From: Tubulanus polymorphus
Taxonomy: Eukaryota; Nemertea; Palaeonemertea; Tubulaniformes; Tubulanidae
Direction: 5' to 3'
Assembly (NCBI RefSeq): GCF_964204645.1
Contig: NC_134034.1
Coordinates: 1,116,001-1,176,000 of the forward strand
DNA: 60,000 nt
Positions 37,390 to 48,890 of the stretch are shown here, piece after piece. Under the pieces are notes generated by a model, which saw nothing but the letters and a program-made list of their open reading frames with translations, was not told the DNA's origin and did not search any database. Position 1 is the stretch's first letter. Each line of letters starts with the position of its first letter. Made by a program: the position numbers and the translations under genes.

Positions 37390-37660
37390 TGTCACTTTAC
37401 GAGTGCATGATAAATAACAAACTGTTAATATTAATATCGAACCAATCGTAGAACAGCTCGACACAGGCTCTGGCAGCTGTATGTTTGTCGATGTATCTTA
37501 AACCATTACGCGCTGGTTCTAAAATATCGAATAAGCAATCTAAAATCAGCCCGAATTTACGAAAAACAGGTTTTCCAAAAATGACGGCGATATTTTTCTG
37601 GGCAATTTTTCCGCCCGTAATCGACTGAGCGAAACTTATAATATATATTACATACAATAA
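37390..37660 (-). other. Orphan open frame, protein-like, not recognised
   Basis: About 86 codons on the minus strand. The last ~50 look like folded protein (FGLILDCLFDILEPARNGLR, then ACVELFYDWFDI) without low complexity. No splice pair or family could be assigned. It may be an exon or a decayed retroelement frame. Confidence 0.2.
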
Positions 37661-37869
37661 GCTAATATTCTCATGTATGTCCCATGATTGCCTAAAAATT
37701 CAAGTCAAAATGCACCGGAATTTTTCAAAGTTTTCCACAACATGCCCAGATACTTGTCCTTTTTCTGACTCTAGATGCCCTATTTATTTGTTTGAGCTCC
37801 TGCCCCAGGATCCATCCGTGTTTAAAGTATTGACTGCGGAATTGGCTGCTTACAGCGCGCGGACAACAG

Positions 37870-37985
37870 TTCACAGGCCGTGGTCCCGTCGTGAGGTTAA
37901 ATGAACAATCAGATAGGGTTCGTCTCGGGAAACCAACATCCAAGCGACGACGTTAAGCAAGATAGACAAAAAACAAACACTCATA
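37870..37985 (-). mobile_element. Dispersed repeat D3, copy 2
   Basis: The minus strand reads 'ttggatgttggtttcccgag' and 'cctcacgacgggaccac', matching 26300-26420 at roughly three quarters of positions by eye. Confidence 0.5.
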
Positions 37986-38438
37986 TATCACCCTAAAAGC
38001 TGAATTCTAGCACTGGCAGGCGAGTAAGCTAGCAGCAGTAAACCGGGCTCGCGTAACTTCATGTCATATTCGTCAAATTGACCAATTGTGAGATCAAACA
38101 TAACATAGAGCAGGGGCTAACTGTACAGTGTTCGCAAAGTATCTTTTTTCTGGTCAAGATATATGTGGCAAGCGTAGCATTCAGTCAGTCAGTGGGGGGT
38201 AGCATTCAGTCAGTCAGTGGGGGGGGAGGGAGGGAGGGAGGCGGGGAGTATGGATGATGCTGTCCACGGGTTAATGATAGCTATAAATCATCAACACTCA
38301 ATAGTCACTCACTCACTTGCCAGGGCGGCTTTAGCTTAATTGCTTTTTACTTTTTAACCCTTTACGATAAAAATATACAGTAATCCAGCACAGAACCAGC
38401 CCTATCCGTATAATACATCTGCGTGTTATTTCAGTCAC
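37986..38438. other. Unique with a short duplication
   Basis: 'agcattcagtcagtcagtgg' occurs twice at 38177-38222, followed by a G/A-rich run. No gene. Confidence 0.5.
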
Positions 38439-38439
38439 T

Positions 38440-38745
38440 AGTAAACAATTCGATGATGTCATAGGGGGATTTATGAAGACAGCCTCTTTTCTGGAAGTAG
38501 ATCAAATTGCTAGTAGAGATAATTTGATGATGTCGCAGGTGGATTTATAGAGGCAGACATTTTTTTCTAGAAGTTTCTATAGATCAAACCGTTAGTAGAG
38601 GTTATTTGATGATGTCATAGGGGGATTTATAGAGGCAGACATTTTTTCTACAAGTTTCTATAGATCAAATCGCTAGTAGAGGTAATTTGATGATGTCATA
38701 GGGGGATTTATGAAGGCAGACATGTTTTCTATAAGTAGTGTCTAT
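38440..38745. repeat. Minisatellite R6, copy 6 (inverted)
   Basis: Four units, more diverged (one has gatgatgtcgcaggtggatt). Far from the visible exons. Confidence 0.9.
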
Positions 38746-38875
38746 AACCTGATACAGGTGCTATTTGAGTTGTGTAGTTATAATTTTAGATGTTACCGAC
38801 ACACCCAACACTCTACACCTCAGTGACTGTGATTATAATAATTATCTTAATATAACATGAATTTCATACCTACTT

Positions 38876-39070
38876 AACTCCCTCTCTCCCTCCTCTCTCC
38901 CTCCTCCCCTCTCCGTCTCTCTTTATTCCCCTCCTCCTCTCCTGCTGAGGATGGCCACTTTACACCCGTTTACAAATCCACTGGGTTTTCCCCGATTGTT
39001 TCATACGATAACACAAAATTCTCCCTCCCTCTCTCCCTCTCCCCTCCCTCCCTACCTCCCTCCCCCTCTC
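38876..39070. repeat. Two CT/CCT tracts
   Basis: Polypyrimidine at 38876-38945 and 39020-39070. A duplicated 'cacccccgcaaacct' follows at about 39120-39155. Confidence 0.85.
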
Positions 39071-39477
39071 CCGACATACTTCATTACAGTTCAATCAGGC
39101 TTTCCGCAACCAGAACCTCACCCCCGCAAACCTCACCCCCGCAAACCTCACCCCAGCAACCCTAACGACATTTTTCTTCTTGCGATTTTCAATATGCCCT
39201 CCCGTATATTAAGACGTGTTCGTCGGTTGAAGCAGGGATTATCACATCGCATGCCTATGCCTATAAATTTCCGAGGTCTCAGTGAGTCACGCTGCACAGA
39301 ACAGCGCGCAGCAGCACGGAGCTGAAACAGTCCTCCGAACGTTCGTTCGTGTACAATGATTTATGGGTATTAATATTCCATTAATTGTCGACTACCATAG
39401 TAACCATGATACGTAACCGAGGCCCCAGTCATCGCGCTGTTCCACAGATATGTACTTATACACAGTTGACTCGGGAT

Positions 39478-39895
39478 CCAGTTCCACAGTTGTGTCGGTT
39501 CAATTTGACTGTGAATCCAGTTCTACTGTTGTGTGGGTTTTATTTGACTCTGAATCCAGTTCCACGTGGGTTTAATTTGACTCTGAATCCAGTTCCACAG
39601 TTGTGTGGGTTTAATTTGACACTGTATCCGGATCCACAGTTGTGTGGGTTTTATTTGACTCTGAATCCAGTTCCACATTTGTGTGGATTTAATTCTACTC
39701 TGAATCCAGTTCCACAGTTGTGTGGATTCAATTAGACTCTGAACCCAGTTCCACATTTGTGTGGATTTAATTAGACTCTGAACACAGTTCCACATTTGTG
39801 TGGATTTAATTCGACTCTGAACACAGTTCCACAGTTGTGTGGATTTAATTCGACTCTGAACACAGTTCCACAGTTGTGTGGGTTTAATTAGACTT
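39478..39895. repeat. 39-bp minisatellite, copy 3 (inverted)
   Basis: Ten or eleven units with tccagttccacagttgtgtg and 'ggtttaatttgactctgaa', the complement of the unit at 3.6 and 35.7 kb. Confidence 0.93.
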
Positions 39896-40379
39896 TGAAT
39901 TTTTCATTGCAGAATCAAAATGAGTTCATCATCAATATTTCAACGCGCTGATATCGAACGCTCGAGACACTTGTGAAACCGGTTTTTAGAACATGAAGCA
40001 TCAATTTCCAATACTTTCGCTTATGAATAAATTATCACCGGGTCAAACTACGCATAAATTTGCATATAATGAATATCAAGTATCGTCAATACGCGTAAAT
40101 ATTTTAGTATCAATTATTTGCGCCGAAGCCAAAATCATTTGTACATTTACATGACATGCTTCGTGTGAAAACGTTTCGCGTCACGCATTCTACTAATTAC
40201 TGTGATTAGCGATAATTAATATAAATATTCAATTAACATTTTAGCGAATCAAATTTTCCAATATATTTTTTATGGATACTGCAGACAATTTGGCCATCAA
40301 TTCACGGTTTGAACCTGATGGCTGTGGTACAGAGGGAATTTCCCTCATATAATTTCCAGTGGTGAAACGCCAAAACTGA
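39896..40379. other. Unique, AT-rich; SINE-like B box
   Basis: 'acggtttgaacctgatggct' at about 40304 resembles the SINE B-box region at 59.02 kb (gggattcgaacctgatggca). Confidence 0.4.
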
Positions 40380-40672
40380 AAGGGGCTGCAGTTGCTGAAA
40401 AGTTGGTTCAAAATAACCGGCAGATGAATACCATTGTAACAATGAACTTTTAATGATGACTATTAAGATAATGTTGAAACATTTTAAACCTGAGTATCAA
40501 CATAAAGTCGAAACGTTGAATAAACTACACTAGCTCAAGGAATACAGTATTCCTGAACATGACTATTAGGATATAGTCGAAACGTTGAATAAACTACACT
40601 AGCTCAAGGAATACAGTATTCCTGAAGATGACTATTAGAATATAGTCGAAACGTTGAATAAACATTTTCAGA
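40380..40672 (+). mobile_element. Retroelement 3' tail repeat D4, tandem ~75-bp copies
   Basis: Starts with the D4 sequence (gttgctgaaaagttggttca). Then three copies of 'tcgaaacgttgaataaac', two of them preceded by 'ctgaa.atgactatta' and the stem gactat/atagtc. A partial relative (attgaataaactacactag) is at about 17220. The layout is like a decayed hammerhead: CTGA.GA, stem II, GAAAC. Confidence 0.6.
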
Positions 40673-40725
40673 CTTTTTATTTTTATTTTTTCATAATTAT
40701 TGTGGGATTCTCAACATATATCATA

Positions 40726-40922
40726 CAGATTTAGGGTCAGGAGTTCACTATCATTGATTCAATGTATGGAGGGGATAGCGCGTACGCAGTCCCCCACTAC
40801 CAGAAATTGTACACCCGAGTCTCCCACATTTGGGGAGATCGTATGGGTCAACCAGTCTTTGTGCAATGACAGGCCTCGCCATAGAGGTACCGCCTTTCAG
40901 ATCACGGTGGACCTCTGTGCCA
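40726..40922 (+). other. Exon-like segment with acceptor and donor
   Basis: Preceded by atatatcatacag and followed by gccag|gtaagt. Open in one frame (…RHRGTAFQITVDLCAR). No family recognised. It could be an exon of a plus-strand gene or of a non-coding RNA. Confidence 0.25.
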
Positions 40923-40929
40923 GGTAAGT

Positions 40930-41535
40930 ATGCTTACATCGCGTCCGCCATTTTATATATATGACTGACCCGGATGTTTTCTGACCGGTGTTTAAATTAT
41001 ATCATAAATAAATCAAAATATAACCCTCGCCTAAATTAGTTTTCAATACTTTTTTTCGGCATAATTTCAACGAATATGAAGACAATATTTTATCGATAAT
41101 ATCGAAATCGATATCTACAGCGATATTTCTTTAAACACGCGACGATATTTAGATGATTAGTATTCGCAGTTTACCGATCGTCAAATAGGGCTCCGAGGGA
41201 TCCGAACTAATCTCTACTGTACGTGGGAGAATCAAATTTATGTAACTGGGTCTAAAGTCAATTAGTTTAACGTGAATACGTGATTCAGAAGAAGGGAGGG
41301 AGGGAGGGAGGGGGAGGGGGTAGCAGATGGTTGGCGGTCGAGCCTCCGGTTCAATATCGGTCTATTGTCAGATCGGAGTAGTAAAATTATGCGGCGTGGC
41401 GCGCAGTTTGGCGCGGCGCATGATTTCTCATAAAGTACGTGATGTTTATTAATGATGTTTTTATAAGCGGGTGAACGTGATTCAGGAAGCAAAGACATTT
41501 ATAACGCACTATATCATTATCCATAGACCTTACGG
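40930..41535. other. Unique; GGGA run
   Basis: Nothing gene-like. (GGGA)n at about 41293-41312. 'gcggcgtggcgcgcagtttg' at about 41390 is CpG-rich. Confidence 0.4.
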
Positions 41536-41544
41536 CTCCATCTT

Positions 41545-42275
41545 ACACCAACAACCTCTCTCACCTCTCTACCTCTCAGACTCTCTCTCTCATCACCTCT
41601 CTACCTCTCAGACTCTCTCTCTCATCACCTCCCTACCTCTCAGACTCTCTCATCATCTCCCTACCTCTCAGACTCTCTCTCTCTCATCACCTCTCTACCT
41701 CTCAGACTCTCTCTCTCATCACCTCCCTACCTCTCAGACTCTCTCATCATCTCCCTACCTCTCAGACTCTCTCTCTCATCACCTCCCTACCTCTCAGACT
41801 CTCTCTCTCATCACCTCCCTACCTCTCAGACTCTCTCATCATCTCCCTACCTCTCAGACTCTCTCATCATCTCCCTACCTCTCAGACTCTCTCATCATCT
41901 CCCTACCTCTCAGACTCTCTCATCATCTCCCTACCTCTCAGACTCTCTCATCATCTCCCTACCTCTCAGACTCTCTCTCTCATCACCTCCCTACCTCTCA
42001 GACTCTCTCTCTCATCACCTCCCTACCTCTCAGACTCTCTCATCATCTCCCTACCTCTCAGACTCTCTCATCATCTCCCTACCTCTCAGACTCTCTCATC
42101 ATCTCCCTACCTCTCAGACTCTCTCATCATCTCCCTACCTCTCAGACTCTCTCATCATCTCCCTACCTCTCAGACTCTCTCATCTCTCTACCTCTCAGAC
42201 TCTCTCTCTCATCACCTCTCTACCTCTCAGACTCTCTCTCTCATCACCTCTCTACCTCTCAGACACCCTCTCATT
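41545..42275. repeat. Pyrimidine minisatellite, 27-35 bp
   Basis: About 23 units of 'ctacctctcagactctctca' with tcatct or ctctcatcacctc spacers. The long plus-strand frame across it is only the array. Confidence 0.95.
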
Positions 42276-42420
42276 CCTCTCCTACTTCCCTCCCCTCACC
42301 TCTTCCTCTCCACATCTCTACCACTCTTACCCTATCCCTGTTACCTCATCTCTCTTTTCTCTCTCCCTCTTGTCTCTCTTCTCAGTCTCATCTCCTCTCT
42401 CCTCTCTCCTCAGCCTCTTC
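42276..42420. repeat. Pyrimidine-rich flank of the 41.5-kb array
   Basis: Irregular CT-rich DNA. Confidence 0.7.
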
Positions 42421-42547
42421 ATACTTGATCTCCCCTCTTTCTTATGCCGGTTATAAAGTTTATGAAGCGGAATCATTAATGTGCACAGTTACATTGATTG
42501 GTTATTTATATTACGTATTGTGAACGGTGATAAAACTGATAAACATC

Positions 42548-42596
42548 GCAGCAGCAGCAGCAGCAGCCCTGCCACAGCAGCAGCAGCAGCCCTGCC

Positions 42597-42683
<87 letters not shown>

Positions 42684-42875
42684 CTGCCACAGCAGCAGCA
42701 GCAGCAGCCCTGCCAGCAGCACCACTGCCAGCAGCACCACTGCCAGCAGCACCACTGCCAGCAGCACCACTGCCAGCAGCACCACTGCCAGCAGCACCAC
42801 TGCCAGCAGCACCACTGCCAGCAGCACCACTGCCAGCAGCACCACTGCCAGCAGCACCACTGCCAGCAGCACCAA
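42548..42875. repeat. (CAG)28 plus 15-bp 'cagcagcaccactgc' array
   Basis: CAG blocks separated by 'ccctgccac'. The longest uninterrupted run is 28 CAG (42598-42681). Then about 11 copies of a 15-bp unit (cagcagcaccactgc) follow. Poly-Gln, poly-Ala, Ser-Thr and Leu frames all stay open through it, so openness is not evidence of a gene. Confidence 0.95.
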
Positions 42876-42889
42876 CAGCAACAGTTATA

Positions 42890-43238
42890 GTGGACCAAGT
42901 TCAACAGTTAAAGAGTGGACCAAGTTCCCCAGTTAAAGAGTGGACCAAGTTCCACAGCTATAGAGTGGACCCAGTTCCACAGCTATAGAGTGGACCCAGG
43001 TTCCAGTTCTGTAGTGGACCCAATTACACAGCTATAGAGTGGACCCAGTTCCACAGCTATAGAGTGGACCCAGTTCCACAGCTATAGAGTGGACCCAGTT
43101 CCACAGCTATAGAGTGGACCCAGTTCCACAGCTATAGAGTGGACCCAGGTTCCACAGCTCTAGAGTGGACCCAGTTTCCACAGCTATAGAGTGGACCCAG
43201 TTTCCACAGCTATAGAGTGGACCCAGTTTCCACAGTTC
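42890..43238. repeat. Minisatellite, 26 bp
   Basis: About 13 copies of gtggacccagttccacagct plus 'atagag'. 'cccagttccacag' is the complement of the CTGTGGAACTGG core. Confidence 0.93.
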
Positions 43239-43690
43239 CTGATCAGAAAACGACTCCAACTCAAGCCAAAATCTGAAGAATGCCGAAATAACTCGCGTGC
43301 CCCGGGAGGCTTTAAACGTTGATTGCGCGATGTTTCTCTCATCGCCTTGACGACGGGAAGACGGACGCAACAATGAAACGGACGTAGTGTCCGATATTTT
43401 TTCATTAAGCGTTGAATCGCGTGCGGGCGACGGGCGGTCTGAGGAACGACGCGAGGCGATGTGTTTAACAGACGACGCAGTCCACTCAATATGAGATATA
43501 AAATCAATCGAAGGTTCATCAATCAATATTTAAAGATTAATAGAATAGTGACAATGTTTTATTGGATGAACATTATTTGACGACCTCCTCTGACTCCGGC
43601 TGCTGCTGCTGCTACTGCTGGTGCTGCTGTTGGCGCTGGTTTCTGCCTTCGTCGAGAAAAGTAATGTTTAAAAAAAACTATGTCAAAATT
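43239..43690. other. CpG-rich unique stretch and CTG triplets
   Basis: 43250-43500 is CpG-rich with an open minus-strand frame (WTASSVKHIASRRSSDRPSP) but no domain. Interrupted CTG triplets lie at 43600-43635. Confidence 0.35.
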
Positions 43691-43691
43691 A

Positions 43692-43893
43692 CAAAATGAA
43701 CCGATCTCTTTCGCGGAGGAACCCTCATCTCGTACCCGGAGGAACCCTCATCTCATTCGCGGAGGAACCCTCATCTTATACCCGGAGGAACCCTCATCTC
43801 GTTTGCGGAGGAAACCTCATGTCGTTCGCGGAGGAACCCTCATCTCATTTGCGGAGGAACCCTCATCTCATCCACGGGGGAAACCCTCAACAC
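43692..43893. repeat. Minisatellite, 23-24 bp
   Basis: Eight copies of 'gcggaggaaccctcatctca', with gcgg/ccgg and ttc/ttt variants. Confidence 0.93.
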
Positions 43894-44204
43894 TCGTCGC
43901 ACTCTATCAACCGTTAAACAAACACGGCGCCCGAAATTGACGCCGACGAACGCCACGCGCCGAGAGTATCGGAAGCGTACCACTCACGAACGAACGTCCC
44001 GATACCCGCGCTTGACTACCACTCGACCATATTTGGAAAAGATCTCGTTGCTCGGCAACGGCAGTACTCCATTATTGTGAAGTTTGCGTCGCTGTCAAGC
44101 GCGCAGCGTTTAAATTGCTTTTCATCCGATATCAGTTTGTTGTCCAAGTACGCGCTATGTGTATTTGCTGAAGCATTATGAGTTATTGATGATATTGAAA
44201 CGAC
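43894..44204. other. CpG-rich unique stretch
   Basis: 'gaacgccacgcgccgagagt' and similar. Possible regulatory island. No gene was placed. Confidence 0.35.
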
Positions 44205-44690
44205 AATGAGAGGGGGGCGAGGGGAGTGAGGGGGAGGAGGGGAGGGGAAAGGGTTTCAGAGGGGGGAAACGGAAGAGATGTATAGAGATATAGAGAGAGG
44301 TAGAGAGAGTGAGGTGAGGGAGTCAATTGGGGAAGAGACCAATAGGAGAAGGAAAGAGGGACATGGAATGAGAGAAAAGAAGGACTGGGGAAGAGAGAAG
44401 TGAGAAGAGGGGGAGAGGAAGAAAAGGAGAAGGATGACAGGGTGGGATAGAATGAGAGAGAAGAGAGAGGATAGAGAAAGAATGAGAGAGGGGAGAGTAT
44501 AGGGGTAGAGAGAGGTAGGTAGAGAGGGATAACAAGGGGGGATTGAGACAGTGTAGAGAAAAGAGTAAGAGGGGAGAGAGGAGAGGGGAGAGTGGGAGGT
44601 AGAGAGGGAGGAGAGAGGAGAGAGGGAGGGGATAGTATAGGGGGAGGTAGAGAGAGAGTAGCGAGGCGTGAGAGAGCGGAGAGAATCAGA
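44205..44690. repeat. Purine (GA) tract
   Basis: Polypurine on the plus strand, irregular. Confidence 0.9.
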
Positions 44691-44774
44691 GTATCTGGGT
44701 CTAGTATCTACTTCCGACTGTACGAGATAATGAAGTGTAAGACAAAGAGAGTGAGCTGAATAAAATACTAATAT

Positions 44775-46500
44775 AACCTGCAGGGGCTGGTTTTATATAG
44801 ACCAGTTTTAATTTGAAGCCTGCAGGGGCTGGTTTTATAGACCAGTTTTAATTTGAACCCTGCAGGGGCTGGTTTTATAGACCAGTTTTAATTTGAACCC
44901 TGCAGGGGCTGGTTTTATAGACCAGTTTTAATTTGAACCCTGCAGGGGCTGGTTTTATAGACCAGTTTTAATTTGAACCCTGCAGGGGCTGGTTTTATAG
45001 ACCAGTTTTAATTTGAAGCCTGCATGGGCTGGTTTTATAGACCAGTTTTAACTTGAACCCTGCAGGGGCTGGTTTTATAGACCAGTTTTAATTTGAACCC
45101 TGCAGGGGCTGGTTTTATATAGACCAGTTTTAATTTGAAGCCTGCATGGGCTGGTTTTATAGACCAGTTTTAATTTGAACCCTGCAGGGGCTGGTTTTAT
45201 AGACCAGTTTTAATTTGAACCCTGCAGGGGCTGGTTTTATAGACCAGTTTTAATTTGAACCCTGCAGGGGCTGGTTTTATATAGACCAGTTTTAATTTGA
45301 AGCCTGCATGGGCTGGTTTTATAGACCAGTTTTAACTTGAACCCTGCATGGGCTGGTTTTATAGACCAGTTTTAACTTGAACCCTGCAGGTGCTGGTTTT
45401 ATAGACCAGTTTTAATTTGAACCCTGCAGGGGCTGGTTTTATAGACCAGTTTTAATTTGAACCCTGCAGGGGCTGGTTTTATAGACCAGTTTTAATTTGA
45501 ACCCTGCAGGGGCTGGTTTTATAGACCAGTTTTAATTTGAACCCTGCAGGGGCTGGTTTTATATAGACCAGTTTTAATTTGAAGCCTGCATGGGCTGGTT
45601 TTATATAGACCAGTTTTAATTTGAAGCCTGCATGGGCTGGTTTTATAGACCAGTTTTAACTTGAACCCTGCATGGGCTGGTTTTATAGACCAGTTTTAAC
45701 TTGAACCTTGCAGGGACTGGTTTTATAGACCAGTTTTAACTTGAACCCTGCAGGGGCTGGTTTTATAGACCAGTTTTAACTTGAACCCTGCAGGGGCTGG
45801 TTTTATAGACCAGTTTTAACTTGAACCTTGCAGGGACTGGTTTTATAGACCAGTTTTAACTTGAACCCTGCAGGGGCTGGTTTTATAGACCAGTTCTAAC
45901 TTGAACCCTGCAGGGGCTGGTTTTATAGACCAGTTTTAACTTGAACCCTGCAGGGGCTGGTTTTATAGACCAGTTTTAACTTGAACCCTGCAGAGGCTGG
46001 TTTTATAGACCAGTTTTAACTTGAACCCTGCAGGGGCTGGTTTTATAGACCAGTTCTAACTTGAACCCTGCAGGGGCTGGTTTTATAGACCAGTTTTAAC
46101 TTGAACCCTACAGGGGCTGGTTTTATAGACCAGTTTTAACTTGAACCCTGCAGGGGCTGGTTTAATAGACCAGTTTTAACTTGAACCCTGCAGGGGCTGG
46201 TTTTATAGACCAGCTTTAACTTGAACCCTGCAGGGGCTGGTTTTATAGACCAGTTTTAATTTGAAGCCTGCAGGGGCTGGTTTTATAGACCAGTTTTAAC
46301 TTGAACCCTGCTGAGGCTGGTTTTATAGACCAGTTTTAACTTGAACCCTGCAGGGGCTGGTTTTATAGACCAGTTTTAACTTGAACCCTGCTGAGGCTGG
46401 TTTTATAGACCAGTTTTAACTTGAACCCTGCTGAGGCTGGTTTTATAGACCAGTTTTAACTTGAACCCTGCTGAGGCTGGTTTTATAGACCAGTTTTAAC
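44775..46500. repeat. Long 40-bp minisatellite (R17), ~43 copies
   Basis: The unit is 'aaccctgcaggggctggttt', then tatagaccagttttaacttg. It holds two palindromes (CCTGCAGG; CTGGTTTTATAGACCAG). Variants (atttgaagcctgcatggg, tatata) cluster in the left half, actt-type units in the right half. Relatives occur at 7.1 and 33.4 kb. Confidence 0.97.
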
Positions 46501-46835
46501 TATAGACACTGTACATCCCCACAGGATTTACAAACTGTATTACAATTGACTAAGATATGAAAACCGACAAACGATGAGAGTGGAAAACCTTCCCTCACCC
46601 CCTCGCACTAGAACTGAGTGGATATGGCGTCTGATAGTAGAGAATTGAGTGATTCCCCTCGAGGATTGTGTCTTACTGATAACCACTGTTCAGCGTTTAC
46701 GATCCGCGTCTCAATGCAATGAATACCAATTCTCACAAATGACGTCGGATTTTTTTTGTTTGTTCGAGAAATGAAGATACAATGCACTTAAATCATCCTC
46801 CCAGCTACATCTCGTCTTCATTCAAAAAAACTGTG
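46501..46835. other. Unique, nothing recognised
   Basis: No frame or element. Confidence 0.4.
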
Positions 46836-46837
46836 CG

Positions 46838-47265
46838 AGTTGGAGGAAAAGAGAGGAATGAGAGAAGAGAGGAGGGAGGGAGGGAAAGAAGAGAGGCAGA
46901 AGAGACTGAAAGAGAGGAGGGAGGGAAGGAGAGAAGGAAAGAAGAGAGGGAAGAGGGGGAGAAAGGAAAATAAGAGAGGAAAGAGAGGAAGAGTGAAAGG
47001 ATCTAGGGTAGGGAGGTAGAGGGAGAGAGGGAAAGAGGAAACCGAAGAGGGAGAGGAGACTGAGAGGAGAGTGAAGAGAGGGAGAGAGGAGGAAGGAGAG
47101 AGGGAGAGAGGAGGGAGAGGAACTAGAGGAGAGGGGAGAGGAAGAGGGAGGAAGGAGGGAGGGAAGAGGGAGAGAGGAGGGAGGGAAGAGAGGGGAAAGA
47201 GGAAGAGGGAGGGAAGAGAGAGGGAGAAAGGGGGAAGAGAGGGGGAAGAGGAATGAGGGGGAAGA
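46838..47265. repeat. Purine (GA/GGA) tract
   Basis: 430 bp of polypurine on the plus strand. Confidence 0.9.
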
Positions 47266-47885
47266 ACATAAAGCAAGTCTCGGGCAATTGAACCAATTTA
47301 CCGATCAAACGCCTGATCATAAAATCAGTCGCCATAGCAACAATTGAAATATCATTGATAATGTCATCTATCAATTTCCTGTAGCAAGTAAAGATCGGAC
47401 GAACGAACGCATGAAGCCACGCGACTAACGGCACGTGCCGAGTTAAATAAACCATTGTGTCAATCGCATTTCACCGCGCAATCGTCATCCGATTCCTCGT
47501 TTTTATCTTACCCGAGTCCGGATCATCAATCCAGCCGCGAAACCGTTGACAAATAGATGTTTCACGTTTTTTTAAAGAAAATTTCGATATTTTCTTATTT
47601 CAATTCAATAAATGTGAAAATTATGACGGGAATTCTCCGGAACATTATAGAAATAACAGGTCTAGTTTCACTGAATCTGAATAGACTTACACCGATCATA
47701 AGTGAAAACCTTGAAACTGGACCAAACTAAGAGAGATAAGAGAGAGGGAGTGAGAGGTGAGGGGGTGAGAGAAGAGAGAGAGGGAGAGAGAAGCTGGTAG
47801 GCGCGTCTGCTGCAGGCAAACGACATCAGGTCATCAATCACTGTGTGTCACATTAACTACAACCAACTAGAAATAGAGAACATCA
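47266..47885. other. Unique with short GA tract
   Basis: A GA tract at 47728-47792. Otherwise unique; no gene recognised. Confidence 0.4.
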
Positions 47886-47889
47886 TCTT

Positions 47890-48245
47890 AATGGCTCTCT
47901 CTCCTCTCTCCCTCTCTCCCTCTCTCCCTCTCTCTCCTCTCTCCCCTCTCCTCTCCCCTTCTCTCTCCTCTCTCCCCTCCCCTTCTCTCTCCTCTCCCCA
48001 GCTCTCACTCCCCTCTCTCCTCTCTCCTATCTCTCCTCTCTCCTCTCTCCCTCTCTCCAGCTCTCTCTCTCCCCTCTCTCCTCCCTCTCCTCTCCGCTCC
48101 CCAGCTCTCCCTCATTCTTTCCCTCTGTTTTCTCTTCTCCCTCCTCACTTTTGCTCTTCTCCCCTCTCCCCACCTCCCCTATCCCCTCACGTCTATCTCC
48201 CCTCTCCCCTCTCACTCCCCTCACTCCACCTCCCCCTCTTGCCCT
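47890..48245. repeat. Pyrimidine (CT) tract
   Basis: 355 bp of polypyrimidine on the plus strand. Confidence 0.9.
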
Positions 48246-48584
48246 ACTCGTACTCAGCAGAACACATTTCAAGTTCGTACAGATAACTAAACCATACGCA
48301 GAGAAACAGAAGAGAGCAGCAAACTGTCAAACTAGTGACGACTATTAGATTGTTACATGATAAATTACCCTCAACTCTTCATCACAGTGAGTCACAGTTG
48401 AGTCGACTCCGGAGTCATTCGGTACAAAAACTATCGTCAGTCGAGGGACATGACGAAAACCAGAAATACCAGAGAGTTACTACGCACACGACCACAATTA
48501 TACCCGCAGCCAACCACTATAGATTACTCGGAGCCAACCACTATAGATTAATATAATTTCTCATAGTCATTCACTATAGAAGGG
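48246..48584. other. Unique; small duplication
   Basis: 'agccaaccactatagatta' is duplicated at 48509-48551. No gene. Confidence 0.45.
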
Positions 48585-48890
48585 ACAGATCTGAAAATCA
48601 CGATATGAATATTCTTGGAGCCACCCGCTAGAGGGGGATGGATGGATCTAAATATCATGATATTGATATTCTTGGAGCCACCCACTAGAGAAGGGGATGG
48701 ATCTAAATATGATTTTGATATCCTTGGAGCCACCCACTAGAGAAGGATCTAAATATCATGATTTTGATATCCTTGGAGCCACCCACTAGAGAAGGATCTT
48801 AATATCATGATTTTGATATCCTTGGAGCCACCCACTAGAGAAGGATCTAAATATCATGATTTTGATATTCTCGGAGCCATCCATTATGAA
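48585..48890. repeat. Minisatellite, ~48-60 bp
   Basis: Six units with 'ttggagccacccactagaga' and 'aaatatcatgattttgata'. It shares 'ggagccaccc' with 3.0 and 22.6 kb. Confidence 0.9.

Noticed and set aside
41471-42523. 350-codon open frame (SHHLPTSQTLS repeats)
   Set aside because: Translation of a 27-35 bp pyrimidine array. Its start lies in non-coding DNA and no domain is present.
42481-42988. Poly-Gln, poly-Ala and poly-Leu/Cys frames across the CAG tract
   Set aside because: All frames on both strands stay open because of the triplet repeat. No splice sites or conserved flanks support a polyglutamine protein.
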